Notes: a model not told the origin generated them from the letters alone. Positions 1 to 7,455 are shown, counted from the first letter of the stretch. The stretch is DNA of 64,000 bases from Bacteroides xylanisolvens XB1A (GCF_000210075.1 NC_021017.1:2496617-2560616), one strand, 5' to 3'. Made by a program: numbers and translations.

Positions 1-744
1 TTGCTCTTCCACCATCGGGTTCAGCCCGGTTACCGCATTAAAATCAATTACGGGCACTCCCCACACATTACCGGCTTCCTTGACGGCCTGCACGTAGGCA
101 TCCACATATTCACCACAACTATTCTGATAGTTTTCATCCGGTTGCACGTTCTTCTCTCCAAAATCCGCCAGTGAGCGGTGCAACGGGGTTAATAGTACAA
201 TCTGCTTATCCGGAAACAGTTGTTTCAGCCTGTGGATTCCGATGTTGATACGTCCTTTATACGTGTTTCCATCCATTATAGGCGTACGTTTCTTGCGGGT
301 TTCCAGCTTTTTGACCTGTCCGCGGGCTGCCATCACCTGTTCTTCTGTTTCCGTAAACCACTCTCCGATAGGCACACCGTCATTAAAATCATTCGTACCC
401 ATCAGAATCAAGATAGCATCCACTTCTCCACCGTGTTCCTGCTTTAGTTTCTCGGCCTGACGGGGCACATCATTCCATTGTCTGCCGCTGATACCATATA
501 CATAAGGAGTAATCCCCAGCCATTCCTGCAGGAAATCCCAGTATTTCTTTATTTTGTCACCATAGCAGTTGGGATCTGTAATAGAGTCTCCTAAATATCC
601 CACTCTTTTTCCTTGCCACGGATGCCGGACAGCTCCATTATTCGTTTCAGCAGAGTTTGCAACTTTAGATGTTTGATTCTGTCCGCACAGAAAAGAGGAA
701 CAGAAAAACAGAATGGTACATGCGAGTAATAATTTGCTTTTCAT
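1..744 (-). CDS. SGNH/GDSL-type esterase, secreted (3' end outside window)
   Basis: The first 248 codons are present; the gene runs off the left edge with no stop. Residues 1-20 form a hydrophobic leader ending in SFLC, so this is a secreted protein and possibly a lipoprotein cleaved before Cys20. The SGNH block I motif GDSIT (nucleophile Ser54) and the block III motif GTND (Asn118) are clear. The family removes acyl groups, often acetyl, from carbohydrates or lipids; the substrate cannot be read from the sequence. The start is the ATG at 744, the first Met of the leader. A good upstream promoter (TTG-N19-TACATTTG on the minus strand) sits at 787-816. The C-terminal Asp/His pair is not in the window. 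Confidence 0.8.
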   Translation of the reverse strand, partial: MKSKLLLACTILFFCSSFLCGQNQTSKVANSAETNNGAVRHPWQGKRVGYLGDSITDPNCYGDKIKKYWDFLQEWLGITPYVYGISGRQWNDVPRQAEKLKQEHGGEVDAILILMGTNDFNDGVPIGEWFTETEEQVMAARGQVKKLETRKKRTPIMDGNTYKGRINIGIHRLKQLFPDKQIVLLTPLHRSLADFGEKNVQPDENYQNSCGEYVDAYVQAVKEAGNVWGVPVIDFNAVTGLNPMVEEQ

Positions 745-786
745 CGGTATTATACATTAAATGAGAGATTTGTATCTAATATCCTG

Positions 787-816
787 CAAATGTAATTCAA
801 AAATAGGTAGTTTCAA
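787..816 (-). promoter_or_regulatory. Bacteroides-type promoter for the SGNH esterase
   Basis: Read on the minus strand: TTG (816-814), 19 bases, TACATTTG (794-787), matching TTG-N19-TAnnTTTG. A second -7-like box, TATTTTTG, lies at 805-798. The start codon follows about 43 bases downstream. Confidence 0.5.
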
Positions 817-925
817 TCAATTTGGGCAGTCAATCTCATCCATACAACCGGACAGACAAACGGGTCTCTATTTGACGATTCTTGCTAAAATGCAGGTTTA
901 CAGTATTTTTTCATCAAAGTTATCA

Positions 926-955
926 TTGAGTTTTACACCTAAAATCCTATCTTTG
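926..955 (+). promoter_or_regulatory. Bacteroides-type promoter upstream of the broken methyltransferase
   Basis: TTG at 926-928, 19-base spacer, TATCTTTG at 948-955. Transcription would start near 962, giving a leader of about 225 bases before the methyltransferase ATG at 1187. The leader holds a 13-codon ORF and two hairpins. Confidence 0.5.
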
Positions 956-978
956 TCACAAACTAAAAGAAAAATTGG

Positions 979-1020
979 ATGTTTAACTCATTTTCATTCC
1001 ATAAGGATTCCGTTCTGTAA
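979..1020 (+). CDS. possible 13-aa leader peptide (MFNSFSFHKDSVL)
   Basis: A short ORF begins about 17 bases after the predicted transcription start and its TAA ends at 1020, directly abutting a perfect 11-bp hairpin (1021-1054). This is the geometry of translational attenuation, but a 13-codon ORF can arise by chance. Three of the 13 residues are Phe. No homologue is known to me. Confidence 0.2.
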   Translation: MFNSFSFHKDSVL

Positions 1021-1054
1021 ATAATCTGTAAGCCTTCCTCTCATTACAGATTAT
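1021..1054 (+). other. perfect 11-bp stem-loop in methyltransferase leader
   Basis: ATAATCTGTAA (1021-1031) pairs perfectly with TTACAGATTAT (1044-1054) around a 12-base loop. No T-run follows, so it is not an ordinary terminator. A second hairpin follows: TCTGACA (1066-1072) with TGTCAGA (1079-1085). Confidence 0.5.
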
Positions 1055-1186
1055 CCCTTATGTTTTCTGACATATTCTTGTCAGAGTTATTTTCTATATC
1101 TAAATTTTAAACTATTTGTATGGTCAAATGGTCACAAGCATCGTCACATGCCTTCATTTACCGTACTGCTAAAACATTAAAAAACA

Positions 1187-1960
1187 ATGAGTAACGAATT
1201 AAAAACAATCCACGAATTCGATTTTACACTGATATGTAATTACTTCAAAGGACTAAAACGTCAAGGTCCGGGAAGCCCTGAAGTCACACAAAAAGCCTTA
1301 AGTTTCACCAACGAACTGTCTGACAATGCCAGAATAGCCGATATTGGCTGTGGCACAGGCGGGCAGACAATGGCATTAGCCAACTATACGAAAGGGCAAA
1401 TTACAGGCATCGATCTTTTCCCCGACTTCATCGAAATATTCAACAGAAATGCAATAGAAGCCCATTGCGAAGACAGAGTAAAAGGCATTGTCGGTTCTAT
1501 GGACGCTTTGCCGTTTCAAGAGGAAGAACTCGATCTGATCTGGTCCGAAGGAGCTATCTATAATATAGGATTCGAACGCGGCATGAATGAATGGAATAAG
1601 TTCCTGAAAAAGAACGGATTCATCGCTGTAACGGAAGCATCCTAGTTCACCCCGGAACGCCCCTCCGAAATAGACGACTTCTGGATGGCTAATTACCCGG
1701 AAATCGATACGATTCCGAGAAAAATAGCACAAATGGAGAAAGCCGGATATATCCCGACAGCCCATTTCATCTTACCGGAAAATTGCTGGACCGAGCATTT
1801 CTATGCTCCCCAATTCCCGGTTCAGGAAGCCTTTCTGAAGGAATATGCAGGAAATGAAGCTGCCGCAGACCTCATCGCCGGTCAACGACACGAAGAGAGC
1901 CTATATAATAAGTATAAGGAATACTACGGCTATGTATTCTATATAGGACAAAAAAGATAA
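1187..1960 (+). pseudogene. class I SAM-dependent methyltransferase, interrupted by in-frame TAG
   Basis: The frame reads as one ~257-aa class I methyltransferase except for a TAG at 1643-1645 (codon 153). Motif I ([10 protein letters not shown], about residues 50-59), an acidic strand end (GIDLF) and a [12 protein letters not shown] motif IV region precede the stop. The downstream part (FTPERPSEIDDFW onward) continues in the same frame to the TAA at 1960 and is typical of the family C-terminus. In relatives as I recall them the interrupted position is Trp, so a TGG to TAG change is the simplest explanation. The product would be truncated to 152 aa and lack the C-terminal substrate lid. The substrate is unknown. 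A sequencing error is possible. Confidence 0.75.
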
Positions 1961-1969
1961 TTGACTATC

Positions 1970-2016
1970 TGCCGGAGAAGTTAGCAAGATAGGATAACTC
2001 TCCGGCATTTATTATC
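1970..2016 (+). terminator. probable terminator after the methyltransferase
   Basis: TGCCGGAGA (1970-1978) pairs with TCTCCGGCA (1999-2007), followed by a T-rich stretch (TTTATTATCC). The 20-base loop is long. Confidence 0.5.
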
Positions 2017-2034
2017 CTTTATTTTGCAGAAGAT

Positions 2035-2385
2035 ATGGAAACGAAAGATATAAATAAGGAAGAATATCAGTTACGGATCAACAAAGTGACCGACTATATC
2101 CATCAAAACATTGACCAGCCGTTATCATTACAGAAAATGGCGGGTATCGCATGCTTTTCTCCTTTCCACTTCCACCGCGTATTTACAATCCTGACCGGCG
2201 AAACGCCTACGGATTATATCAAACGCACCCGGATTGAAAAAGCAGCCCTATTATTAAAACAAAACAAGGAACTTTCCGCCACCGAAATTGCCGCCCTTTG
2301 CGGCTTTAGCAGCCTTTCGCTGTTAAGTCGCAATTTCAGGCTGCATTTCAGTATGACGATCCGGGAGTTCCGCTCACTAAAATAA
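2035..2385 (+). CDS. AraC-family regulator, DNA-binding domain only
   Basis: At 116 aa this is almost entirely an AraC/XylS DNA-binding domain with two helix-turn-helix motifs. The first is near residues 30-51 (LSLQKMAGIACFSPFHFHRVF), the second near residues 79-102 (ATEIAALCGFSSLSLLSRNFR). There is no N-terminal ligand-binding domain, as in SoxS/MarA-type proteins, so activity would depend on its own level or on a partner. It starts 28 bases after the preceding terminator hairpin and is followed after 13 bases by a small gene that is probably cotranscribed. Its target is unknown. Confidence 0.85.
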   Translation: METKDINKEEYQLRINKVTDYIHQNIDQPLSLQKMAGIACFSPFHFHRVFTILTGETPTDYIKRTRIEKAALLLKQNKELSATEIAALCGFSSLSLLSRNFRLHFSMTIREFRSLK

Positions 2386-2398
2386 AACGCTAAAGAAT

Positions 2399-2623
2399 AT
2401 GGAAAAAGAAAATAAGATTCTGATTTTTCGAACTTCTATCACCAAAAGATGTGACATCAAACGCATAGGAAAACTTTTGGCAGAGTTCCCTCAAATAGAC
2501 AAATGGAATGTGGACTTTGAGGACTGGGAGAAAATATTAAGAATCGAGTGCAGTGGTATCACTGCACTCGAAATATCAGAAATACTCCGGAATAATCATA
2601 TTTTTGCCAGCGAACTGGAATAA
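2399..2623 (+). CDS. small conserved-looking protein, ferredoxin-like (HMA-like) fold without metal cysteines
   Basis: This 74-aa protein has the pattern beta (ILIFRTSI), alpha (CDIKRIGKLLAEF), two strands (KWNVDFED, KILRIEC), alpha (ALEISEILRNN) and a final strand. That resembles the heavy-metal-associated domain, but the metal-binding CxxC is absent, so copper binding is not supported. It sits 13 bases behind the AraC regulator and probably shares its mRNA. Its coding sequence contains a perfect 11-bp hairpin at 2545-2570. Function unknown; the fold call is inference from the predicted secondary-structure order. Confidence 0.6.
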   Translation: MEKENKILIFRTSITKRCDIKRIGKLLAEFPQIDKWNVDFEDWEKILRIECSGITALEISEILRNNHIFASELE

Positions 2624-2641
2624 AACGGAGGGAAAGAAGTC

Positions 2642-3340
2642 TCAAACTCCCAACAATTGTTTCAATTCACCCATTCCTTCAGAAGCCCCCTTCTGAATTA
2701 CATGTATCGAACGGGAAGTATGCGTATCTACCGGTTTCGGATCAATCAGATACACCTCTGCTCCTCTCGGTACATAATGAAGCAGCCCCGCCGCAGGATA
2801 TACATTAAGCGATGTACCGATAATGACGAAAATATCCGCTCTCTCCACATAGCGGATAGCTGTTTCAATTTCCGGCACAGCTTCTCCAAACCATACAATG
2901 AAAGGTCGTAATTGAGTGCCGTCACCGGCCTTGTCTCCCATCTTCACTTCATATTCTTCCGGTTTCAGCTCTTTTATAAATTGAGGATTATATGGATCTC
3001 TGCTGGAACATACTTTTGTCAGTTCGCCATGCAGATGAATAATGTGGCTACTTCCTGCGCGTTCATGCAGATTATCTACATTCTGCGTCACCACCGTTAC
3101 ATGGAAACTTTTCTCCAGTTCCGCCAACAACTCATGTCCACGGTTCGGTTTCACCTCCAACAACTGTTTCCGGCGTTCATTATAGAAATTAATCACCAGA
3201 GCCGGGTCCCGCTGATAACCTTCAGGAGTAGCCACCTGCTCCACAGGATATTTATCCCACAAACCGCCCGCATCCCGAAATGTACTGATCCCACTCTCGG
3301 CACTCATACCGGCACCCGTCAAAACTACCAGATTTTTCAT
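2642..3340 (-). CDS. cobB: Sir2-family NAD-dependent protein deacylase without zinc-binding cysteines
   Basis: This 233-aa sirtuin removes acyl groups from lysines using NAD+. The NAD-binding GAGMSAESGI (residues 9-18), FRD/GLW loop, TQNVDNLH (85-92), catalytic His104 (HLHGEL) and VVWFGE-like FIVWFGE are present. The usual two CxxC zinc pairs are missing: Cys111 is the only cysteine in the protein. An upstream in-frame ATG exists at 3370, but the ATG at 3340 is preceded by a strong AAGGAGG Shine-Dalgarno at 7-base spacing and starts directly at the Rossmann strand. The tail converges on the 2399 gene. No substrate acyltransferase is adjacent. Confidence 0.88.
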   Translation of the reverse strand: MKNLVVLTGAGMSAESGISTFRDAGGLWDKYPVEQVATPEGYQRDPALVINFYNERRKQLLEVKPNRGHELLAELEKSFHVTVVTQNVDNLHERAGSSHIIHLHGELTKVCSSRDPYNPQFIKELKPEEYEVKMGDKAGDGTQLRPFIVWFGEAVPEIETAIRYVERADIFVIIGTSLNVYPAAGLLHYVPRGAEVYLIDPKPVDTHTSRSIHVIQKGASEGMGELKQLLGV

Positions 3341-3371
3341 TACTATTCCTCCTTCTTTTTTAATAGCCACA

Positions 3372-3379
3372 CAAATGTA
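3372..3379 (-). promoter_or_regulatory. -7 box for cobB
   Basis: TACATTTG on the minus strand, 32 bases upstream of the cobB ATG. No clear -33 element was found. Confidence 0.35.
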
Positions 3380-3490
3380 ATCAGAATCATCGAATAAAAG
3401 AAGACTTTCTTACGCTTAATCTAACCTGATATATACGAAACTTTAAGATGAAAGATACAGATAGTTAGTGTCAGACATACTAAGATTTAT

Positions 3491-3578
3491 TCGTCTGACT
3501 ATAGTTATATTTACATCTGACTATAGTTATTCTTTCGTCTGACTATAGTTAGACGAAAAGTAAACTATAGTCAGACGA
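3491..3578 (+). repeat. four tandem 22-bp units with core ACTATAGT
   Basis: Units begin at 3491, 3513, 3535 and 3557, exactly 22 bases apart. The first three carry TCTGACTATAGTTA; the fourth carries the reverse complement (AACTATAGTCAGACGA). Unit 3 and unit 4 form a perfect 16-bp inverted repeat (3535-3550 with 3563-3578). The array lies between divergent cobB and the FKBP operon in a 472-base gap that otherwise holds only promoters. Confidence 0.9.
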
Positions 3579-3727
3579 TTAATTATCTGCATAAACAAAC
3601 CTAAATAATCAGAATAAACCGATTAAATCCTACGAACAAAAAACTAATTCTTTAAAGAAAAGCGATTAACTTTCACAGATATAAGAATTTTTAAATAGCA
3701 AATGCTAAATCATTCAAATAAAACACG

Positions 3728-3735
3728 TACTTTTG
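3728..3735 (+). promoter_or_regulatory. -7 box for the FKBP operon
   Basis: TACTTTTG, 78 bases before the ATG at 3813, matching TAnnTTTG. No convincing -33 element. Confidence 0.4.
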
Positions 3736-3812
3736 CGTTTCATAAATTTGCAATTGATTGAAAGCTAAAACCATGAAGGTGATACATTTCAATCGCCAAC
3801 AAAAAACATTAT

Positions 3813-4397
3813 ATGGATAAATTCAGTTACTCTATTGGCCTCGGAATTGGTCAAAACTTATCAAGCATGGGAATCGAAAACCTTGCGGTAGATGATTTCG
3901 CACAAGCAATCAAAGATGTATTAGAAGGTAATCAGACAGCTATCAGCCACAATGAAGCCCGCGAAATAGTGAACAAATATTTCGAAGAATTGGAATCTAA
4001 GATGAGTGCCGTTGCTATTGAGCAGGGACAGGCATTCCTCGAAGAAAACAAAAAAGGACCGGGCGTAGTTGTCCTTCCCAGCGGACTACAATATGAAATC
4101 ATCAAAGAAGGTACAGGTAAAAAGCCGAAAGCTACCGATCAGGTAAGATGCCACTATGAAGGTACATTGATCGACGGTACACTGTTCGACAGCTCTATCC
4201 AACGCGGAGAACCGGCTGTATTCGGCGTCAACCAAGTAATCCCGGGATGGGTGGAAGCTTTGCAGCTGATGCCGGAAGGTTCCAAATGGAAACTGTATAT
4301 TCCGTCAGAACTCGCTTATGGCGCAAGAGGTGCCGGAGAAATGATTCCTCCTCACAGCACACTCATTTTTGAAGTAGAATTACTCGAAGTATTATAA
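3813..4397 (+). CDS. FKBP-type peptidyl-prolyl cis-trans isomerase, cytoplasmic
   Basis: This 194-aa protein has an N-terminal FKBP dimerisation-type helical domain (residues 1-85, starting DKFSYSIG) and a C-terminal FKBP domain (about 100-194). The latter has the signature VRCHYEGTLIDGTLFDSS, FGVNQVIPGW and the ending HSTLIFEVELLEV. It catalyses proline isomerisation and probably acts as a folding helper. No signal peptide is present, unlike its downstream paralogue 20 bases later, so the pair appear to serve cytoplasm and envelope. Both genes likely form one transcript ending at the terminator at 5324. Confidence 0.92.
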   Translation: MDKFSYSIGLGIGQNLSSMGIENLAVDDFAQAIKDVLEGNQTAISHNEAREIVNKYFEELESKMSAVAIEQGQAFLEENKKGPGVVVLPSGLQYEIIKEGTGKKPKATDQVRCHYEGTLIDGTLFDSSIQRGEPAVFGVNQVIPGWVEALQLMPEGSKWKLYIPSELAYGARGAGEMIPPHSTLIFEVELLEVL

Positions 4398-4417
4398 ATA
4401 AAAAATTTCAAAGCAAA

Positions 4418-5296
4418 ATGAAAAAAGTTAGTATTTTTATGGCAATCGCCGCTGCAGCAAGCCTTGCTTCTTGTACAGCTCAAGCTCCTAAAGCAAATCT
4501 GAAAACAGACATCGACTCACTGTCGTATTCTATCGGTATGGCGCAGACTCAAGGTTTGAAAGGCTATCTGACAGGTCGTCTGGACGTTGATACTGCTTAT
4601 ATGGCAGAATTCATCAAAGGTTTGAATGAAGGTGCAAACAAGACTAGCAAAAAAGACATCGCTTACATGGCAGGTCTGCAAATCGGTCAGCAAATCAGCA
4701 ACCAGATGATGAAAGGTATCAACCAGGAATTGTTTGGTACAGACTCTACTAAAACTATCAGCAAAGAAAACTTCATGGCAGGTTTCATCGCAGGTACTTT
4801 GGAAAAAGGCGGCGTAATGACTATGGAAGCAGCTCAAGAATATACTCGTACAGCTATGGAAACTATCAAAGCAAAAGCTTTGGAAGAAAAATATGCTGAC
4901 TATAAAGCTGAAAACGAAAAATTCCTTGCTGAAAACAAGACTAAAGACGGCGTAAAAACAACTGCAAGCGGTCTGCAATACAAAGTAATCACTGAAGGTA
5001 AAGGTGAAATTCCTGCTGACACTTGCAAAGTGAAAGTGAACTACAAAGGTACTTTGATCGACGGAACAGAATTCGACAGCTCTTACAAACGTAACGAACC
5101 GTCTACTTTCCGTGCTAACCAAGTAATCAAAGGTTGGACAGAAGCTTTGACTATGATGCCTGTAGGTTCTAAATGGGAACTTTATATCCCACAAGAACTT
5201 GCTTACGGTGCAAGAGAATCTGGCAACCAAATCAAACCGTTCTCTACTTTGATTTTCGAAGTTGAACTGTTGAGCATCGAAAAAGATAAGAAATAA
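4418..5296 (+). CDS. FKBP-type peptidyl-prolyl isomerase lipoprotein
   Basis: This 292-aa paralogue of the preceding gene has a lipoprotein signal (hydrophobic run then LASC, lipid Cys19). It has a longer N-terminal dimerisation domain with the paired motifs LSYSIGMAQTQG and MAGLQIGQQIS, then an FKBP domain (about 185-290) with VNYKGTLIDGTEFDSS and the ending FSTLIFEVELL. It is expected to be envelope-anchored and help fold exported proteins, like Mip/FkpA proteins. Wobble positions are rich in T and A across the gene, suggesting high expression; that is an impression, not a computed index. Confidence 0.92.
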   Translation: MKKVSIFMAIAAAASLASCTAQAPKANLKTDIDSLSYSIGMAQTQGLKGYLTGRLDVDTAYMAEFIKGLNEGANKTSKKDIAYMAGLQIGQQISNQMMKGINQELFGTDSTKTISKENFMAGFIAGTLEKGGVMTMEAAQEYTRTAMETIKAKALEEKYADYKAENEKFLAENKTKDGVKTTASGLQYKVITEGKGEIPADTCKVKVNYKGTLIDGTEFDSSYKRNEPSTFRANQVIKGWTEALTMMPVGSKWELYIPQELAYGARESGNQIKPFSTLIFEVELLSIEKDKK

Positions 5297-5323
5297 AAAA
5301 GTTCTTTTCTAAATAGAAAAAGG

Positions 5324-5358
5324 AAAGAGGCACAAAACGTTTGTGCCTCTTTTTTTTG
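5324..5358 (+). terminator. strong Rho-independent terminator after the FKBP genes
   Basis: AAAGAGGCACAAA (5324-5336) pairs perfectly with TTTGTGCCTCTTT (5340-5352) over a 3-base loop, then runs into further T. Confidence 0.95.
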
Positions 5359-5408
5359 CTTTTTCCTATTTTTTTTCTCCGAAAAGAAGAATAATTAAAA
5401 TAAATCTC

Positions 5409-5416
5409 TATATTTG
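5409..5416 (+). promoter_or_regulatory. -7 box for the Lrp regulator
   Basis: TATATTTG, 41 bases before the ATG at 5457. Its position just downstream of the FKBP terminator supports an independent promoter. It also argues against the upstream in-frame start at 5343, which lies inside the terminator. Confidence 0.5.
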
Positions 5417-5456
5417 CTTACTATTTGATAACAACAGGAAATTACAATTTATTATT

Positions 5457-5921
5457 ATGGAAAGAATAGACAACCTCGACAGGCAGATCCTAGAGATTAT
5501 CTCCCAGAATGCCCGCATCCCTTTTAAAGACGTAGCAGCCGAATGTGGAGTATCACGCGCAGCTATCCATCAGCGCGTGCAAAGACTGATTGACCTAGGT
5601 GTCATTGTAGGCTCTGGTTACCATGTGAACCCGAAATCATTGGGCTACAGAACTTGTACATACGTGGGTATCAAGCTGGAAAAAGGCTCCATGTACAAAT
5701 CTGTCGTAGCGGAATTACAAAAGATTCCCGAAATAGTGGAATGTCATTTCACTACAGGCCCGTACACAATGCTGACAAAACTTTATGCATGCGACAACGA
5801 ACATCTGATGGATTTGCTGAATAACAAAATGCAAGAAATACCAGGTGTAGTAGCTACCGAGACTCTGATTTCTCTGGAACAGAGTATCAAGAAAGAGATT
5901 CCCATCCGCGTTGAAAAATAA
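5457..5921 (+). CDS. Lrp/AsnC-family transcriptional regulator
   Basis: At 154 aa from the ATG at 5457 (MERIDNLDRQ) this has the standard family length. An N-terminal winged helix-turn-helix (FKDVAAECGVSRAAIHQRVQRL, about residues 24-45) is followed by an RAM/AsnC ligand-binding domain (about 65-150). Family members bind amino acids and form octamers on DNA; the ligand here cannot be inferred. It is followed after 5 bases by a DUF4491 gene, probably on the same transcript. Confidence 0.9.
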   Translation: MERIDNLDRQILEIISQNARIPFKDVAAECGVSRAAIHQRVQRLIDLGVIVGSGYHVNPKSLGYRTCTYVGIKLEKGSMYKSVVAELQKIPEIVECHFTTGPYTMLTKLYACDNEHLMDLLNNKMQEIPGVVATETLISLEQSIKKEIPIRVEK

Positions 5922-5926
5922 TTGTG

Positions 5927-6238
5927 ATGGAGTTTCTAAATGAATATCACCTTGCAGGGTTATTCATCGGAATCTGTACCTTTTTGATTATCGGCCTTTT
6001 TCACCCCGTCGTGGTAAAGGCCGAATATTACTGGGGCACAAAATGCTGGTGGATATTCCTGGTACTCGGCATTGCCGGTGTGATTGCCTCCTTAAGTATC
6101 GATAATGTGATCTTATCTTCTTTATTAGGCGTGTTTGCGTTTTCTTCCTTCTGGACGATCAAAGAGGTTTTCGAACAGGAAGAACGGGTACAAAAAGGAT
6201 GGTTCCCCAAGAATCCGAAGCGCAAATATAAGTTCTAG
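5927..6238 (+). CDS. DUF4491 family small membrane protein
   Basis: This 103-aa protein has three hydrophobic segments: about residues 8-28 (LAGLFIGICTFLIIGLFHPVV), 41-58 (WWIFLVLGIAGVIASL) and 63-80. The conserved-looking EYYWGTKCWW lies between the first two, and the basic tail (FPKNPKRKYKF) is probably cytoplasmic. It matches what I recall of DUF4491. A GTG three bases upstream is an alternative start. Function is unknown. It ends with TAG, showing that TAG is used as an ordinary stop here. Confidence 0.75.
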   Translation: MEFLNEYHLAGLFIGICTFLIIGLFHPVVVKAEYYWGTKCWWIFLVLGIAGVIASLSIDNVILSSLLGVFAFSSFWTIKEVFEQEERVQKGWFPKNPKRKYKF

Positions 6239-6270
6239 AAGCAAAGGATTACAGTTTTTTCTCGAAAGAA

Positions 6271-6302
6271 TTTGCATAATTCGACGGAAAATACTACTTT
6301 TG
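6271..6302 (+). promoter_or_regulatory. promoter of tRNA-Met
   Basis: TTTG at 6271-6274, a 20-base spacer, and TACTTTTG at 6295-6302, 27 bases before the mature tRNA. One of the cleanest two-part Bacteroides promoters in the window. Confidence 0.7.
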
Positions 6303-6329
6303 TCACCGCATCCAGTTAATGGATACATC

Positions 6330-6403
6330 GGGCTTTTAGCTCAGTTGGTTAGAGCAACAGACTCATAATCTGGAGGTCCTTGGTTCAAGCCCAAGATGGC
6401 CCA
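6330..6403 (+). tRNA. tRNA-Met (anticodon CAU)
   Basis: A 74-base cloverleaf: acceptor 6330-6336/6396-6402, D arm from 6339, anticodon loop CTCATAA at 6362-6368 with CAT at 6364-6366, variable loop AGGTC, T arm CTTGG-TTCAAGC-CCAAG and discriminator A at 6403. CCA is not encoded. The acceptor stem starts G1-C72 rather than mismatched, so it is not the initiator. A CAU tRNA with lysidine for Ile cannot be fully excluded. The acceptor has one U-U mismatch. Confidence 0.93.
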
Positions 6404-6405
6404 CG

Positions 6406-6448
6406 AAAAACTCCTGTAAATGAAATACTTACAGGAGTTTTTCTTTTA
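6406..6448 (+). terminator. terminator of the tRNA-Met transcript
   Basis: AAAAACTCCTGTAA (6406-6419) pairs with TTACAGGAGTTTTT (6429-6442), followed by CTTTT. Confidence 0.9.
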
Positions 6449-6515
6449 TACGGTCAGAATAATGAGATTTACAAAATTAGGAACAGTGCTCCATATTGAA
6501 ATAAGAATATCAATA

Positions 6516-7292
6516 CTAAATGATTCCAAAGTGCTTCAAAGCCTTACACAAACCGTCATTCTCAACGGTATCAGTAACAAAATCGGCTGACGCCTTGACA
6601 GTCTCCGATGCATTTCCCATAGCTACTCCGATTCCGGCAGCTTTCAGCATAGGAATATCATTACCGCCATCACCGCAAGCCATTATTTCCGCCATCTCAA
6701 TTCCATAATAATCGGCAAAAGCTGAAAGTCCGGTTGCCTTACTGATTCCTGCAAGGTTCACATCAGCAAATAAGGGATGCCAGCGTGATAAGGAAAGGTT
6801 AGGCAGAAGCGGCATTACTTGCTGTTCCATTTCATCATCGATATAAAAACAAAGCTGGCAACACTCTTTTCTGTCAAATAGTTCTTCAATGTCTACAACG
6901 GCGGGGATGGGATGTTCCACGATTTTGGCTATCCGTTCGACAGTCGGAGTCAGCCGATTGACAAACACGCCTTCATCCAGTTCAATAGCAACTGCGAAAT
7001 CAAAAGCTTTTGTTATTTCCATGGCTTTCTTAAAATCATCCTTTGGAATAAGGTGTCTCCTTATCACAGTGCCATCCAGTAAGACACAGTCAGCTCCATT
7101 CAATGCAATAATTCCATCATACGGAACAGCAGCTATTTCATGAAGGTCGCCTGCCGCTCTACCGGTAGCAATGACTATTCGAATCCCACGGTCATGAATC
7201 TTCTTAAGAGCTTCAACAGAAGATTGCAATATTTTATGAGTTTCAAAACTCACTAATGTTCCATCTACATCGAGCATGATTGCTTTTATCAT
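6516..7292 (-). CDS. Cof-type HAD-superfamily phosphatase
   Basis: This 258-aa protein has HAD motif I MLDVDGTLV (nucleophile Asp8, acid/base Asp10), motif II ATGRAAG (Thr43 region), a C2-type cap domain in the middle, and motif IV CGDGGNDIPMLKAAG with the trailing GVAMGNA. Such enzymes dephosphorylate sugar phosphates, nucleotides or PLP; the substrate cannot be assigned. It is monocistronic, with a -7 box at 7332-7339 on the minus strand and convergent with the tRNA. Confidence 0.9.
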   Translation of the reverse strand: MIKAIMLDVDGTLVSFETHKILQSSVEALKKIHDRGIRIVIATGRAAGDLHEIAAVPYDGIIALNGADCVLLDGTVIRRHLIPKDDFKKAMEITKAFDFAVAIELDEGVFVNRLTPTVERIAKIVEHPIPAVVDIEELFDRKECCQLCFYIDDEMEQQVMPLLPNLSLSRWHPLFADVNLAGISKATGLSAFADYYGIEMAEIMACGDGGNDIPMLKAAGIGVAMGNASETVKASADFVTDTVENDGLCKALKHFGII

Positions 7293-7331
7293 AACATCTA
7301 TATTTTTTATTTACAGTCTATTACCCAGCGA

Positions 7332-7339
7332 CAAAGTTA
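7332..7339 (-). promoter_or_regulatory. -7 box for the HAD phosphatase
   Basis: TAACTTTG on the minus strand, 40 bases upstream of the ATG at 7292. Confidence 0.4.
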
Positions 7340-7379
7340 CTGAAAAAATCCCCATAGCAGGTATACCTCCAATACATAA

Positions 7380-7417
7380 AACAAAAAAGGCAAAAGGAAA
7401 CGAGATCCTTTTGCCTT
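7380..7417 (-). terminator. terminator of the ECF sigma factor gene
   Basis: On the minus strand AAGGCAAAAGGA (7417-7406) pairs with TCCTTTTGCCTT (7398-7387) over a 7-base loop, followed by a run of T. Confidence 0.9.
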
Positions 7418-7455
7418 ATACCTATTGATACCTACTGAAAAATGATAGTTAACGT

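Noticed and set aside
761..1024. 87-codon open frame upstream of the methyltransferase
   Set aside because: It overlaps the two divergent promoters and has no family-like content or ribosome-binding signal; composition looks like AT-rich intergenic DNA.
4517..5230. Long antisense open frame (237 codons) opposite the FKBP lipoprotein
   Set aside because: Phe/Ser/Cys-rich translation caused by the codon pattern of the real gene on the other strand; no motif, no promoter.
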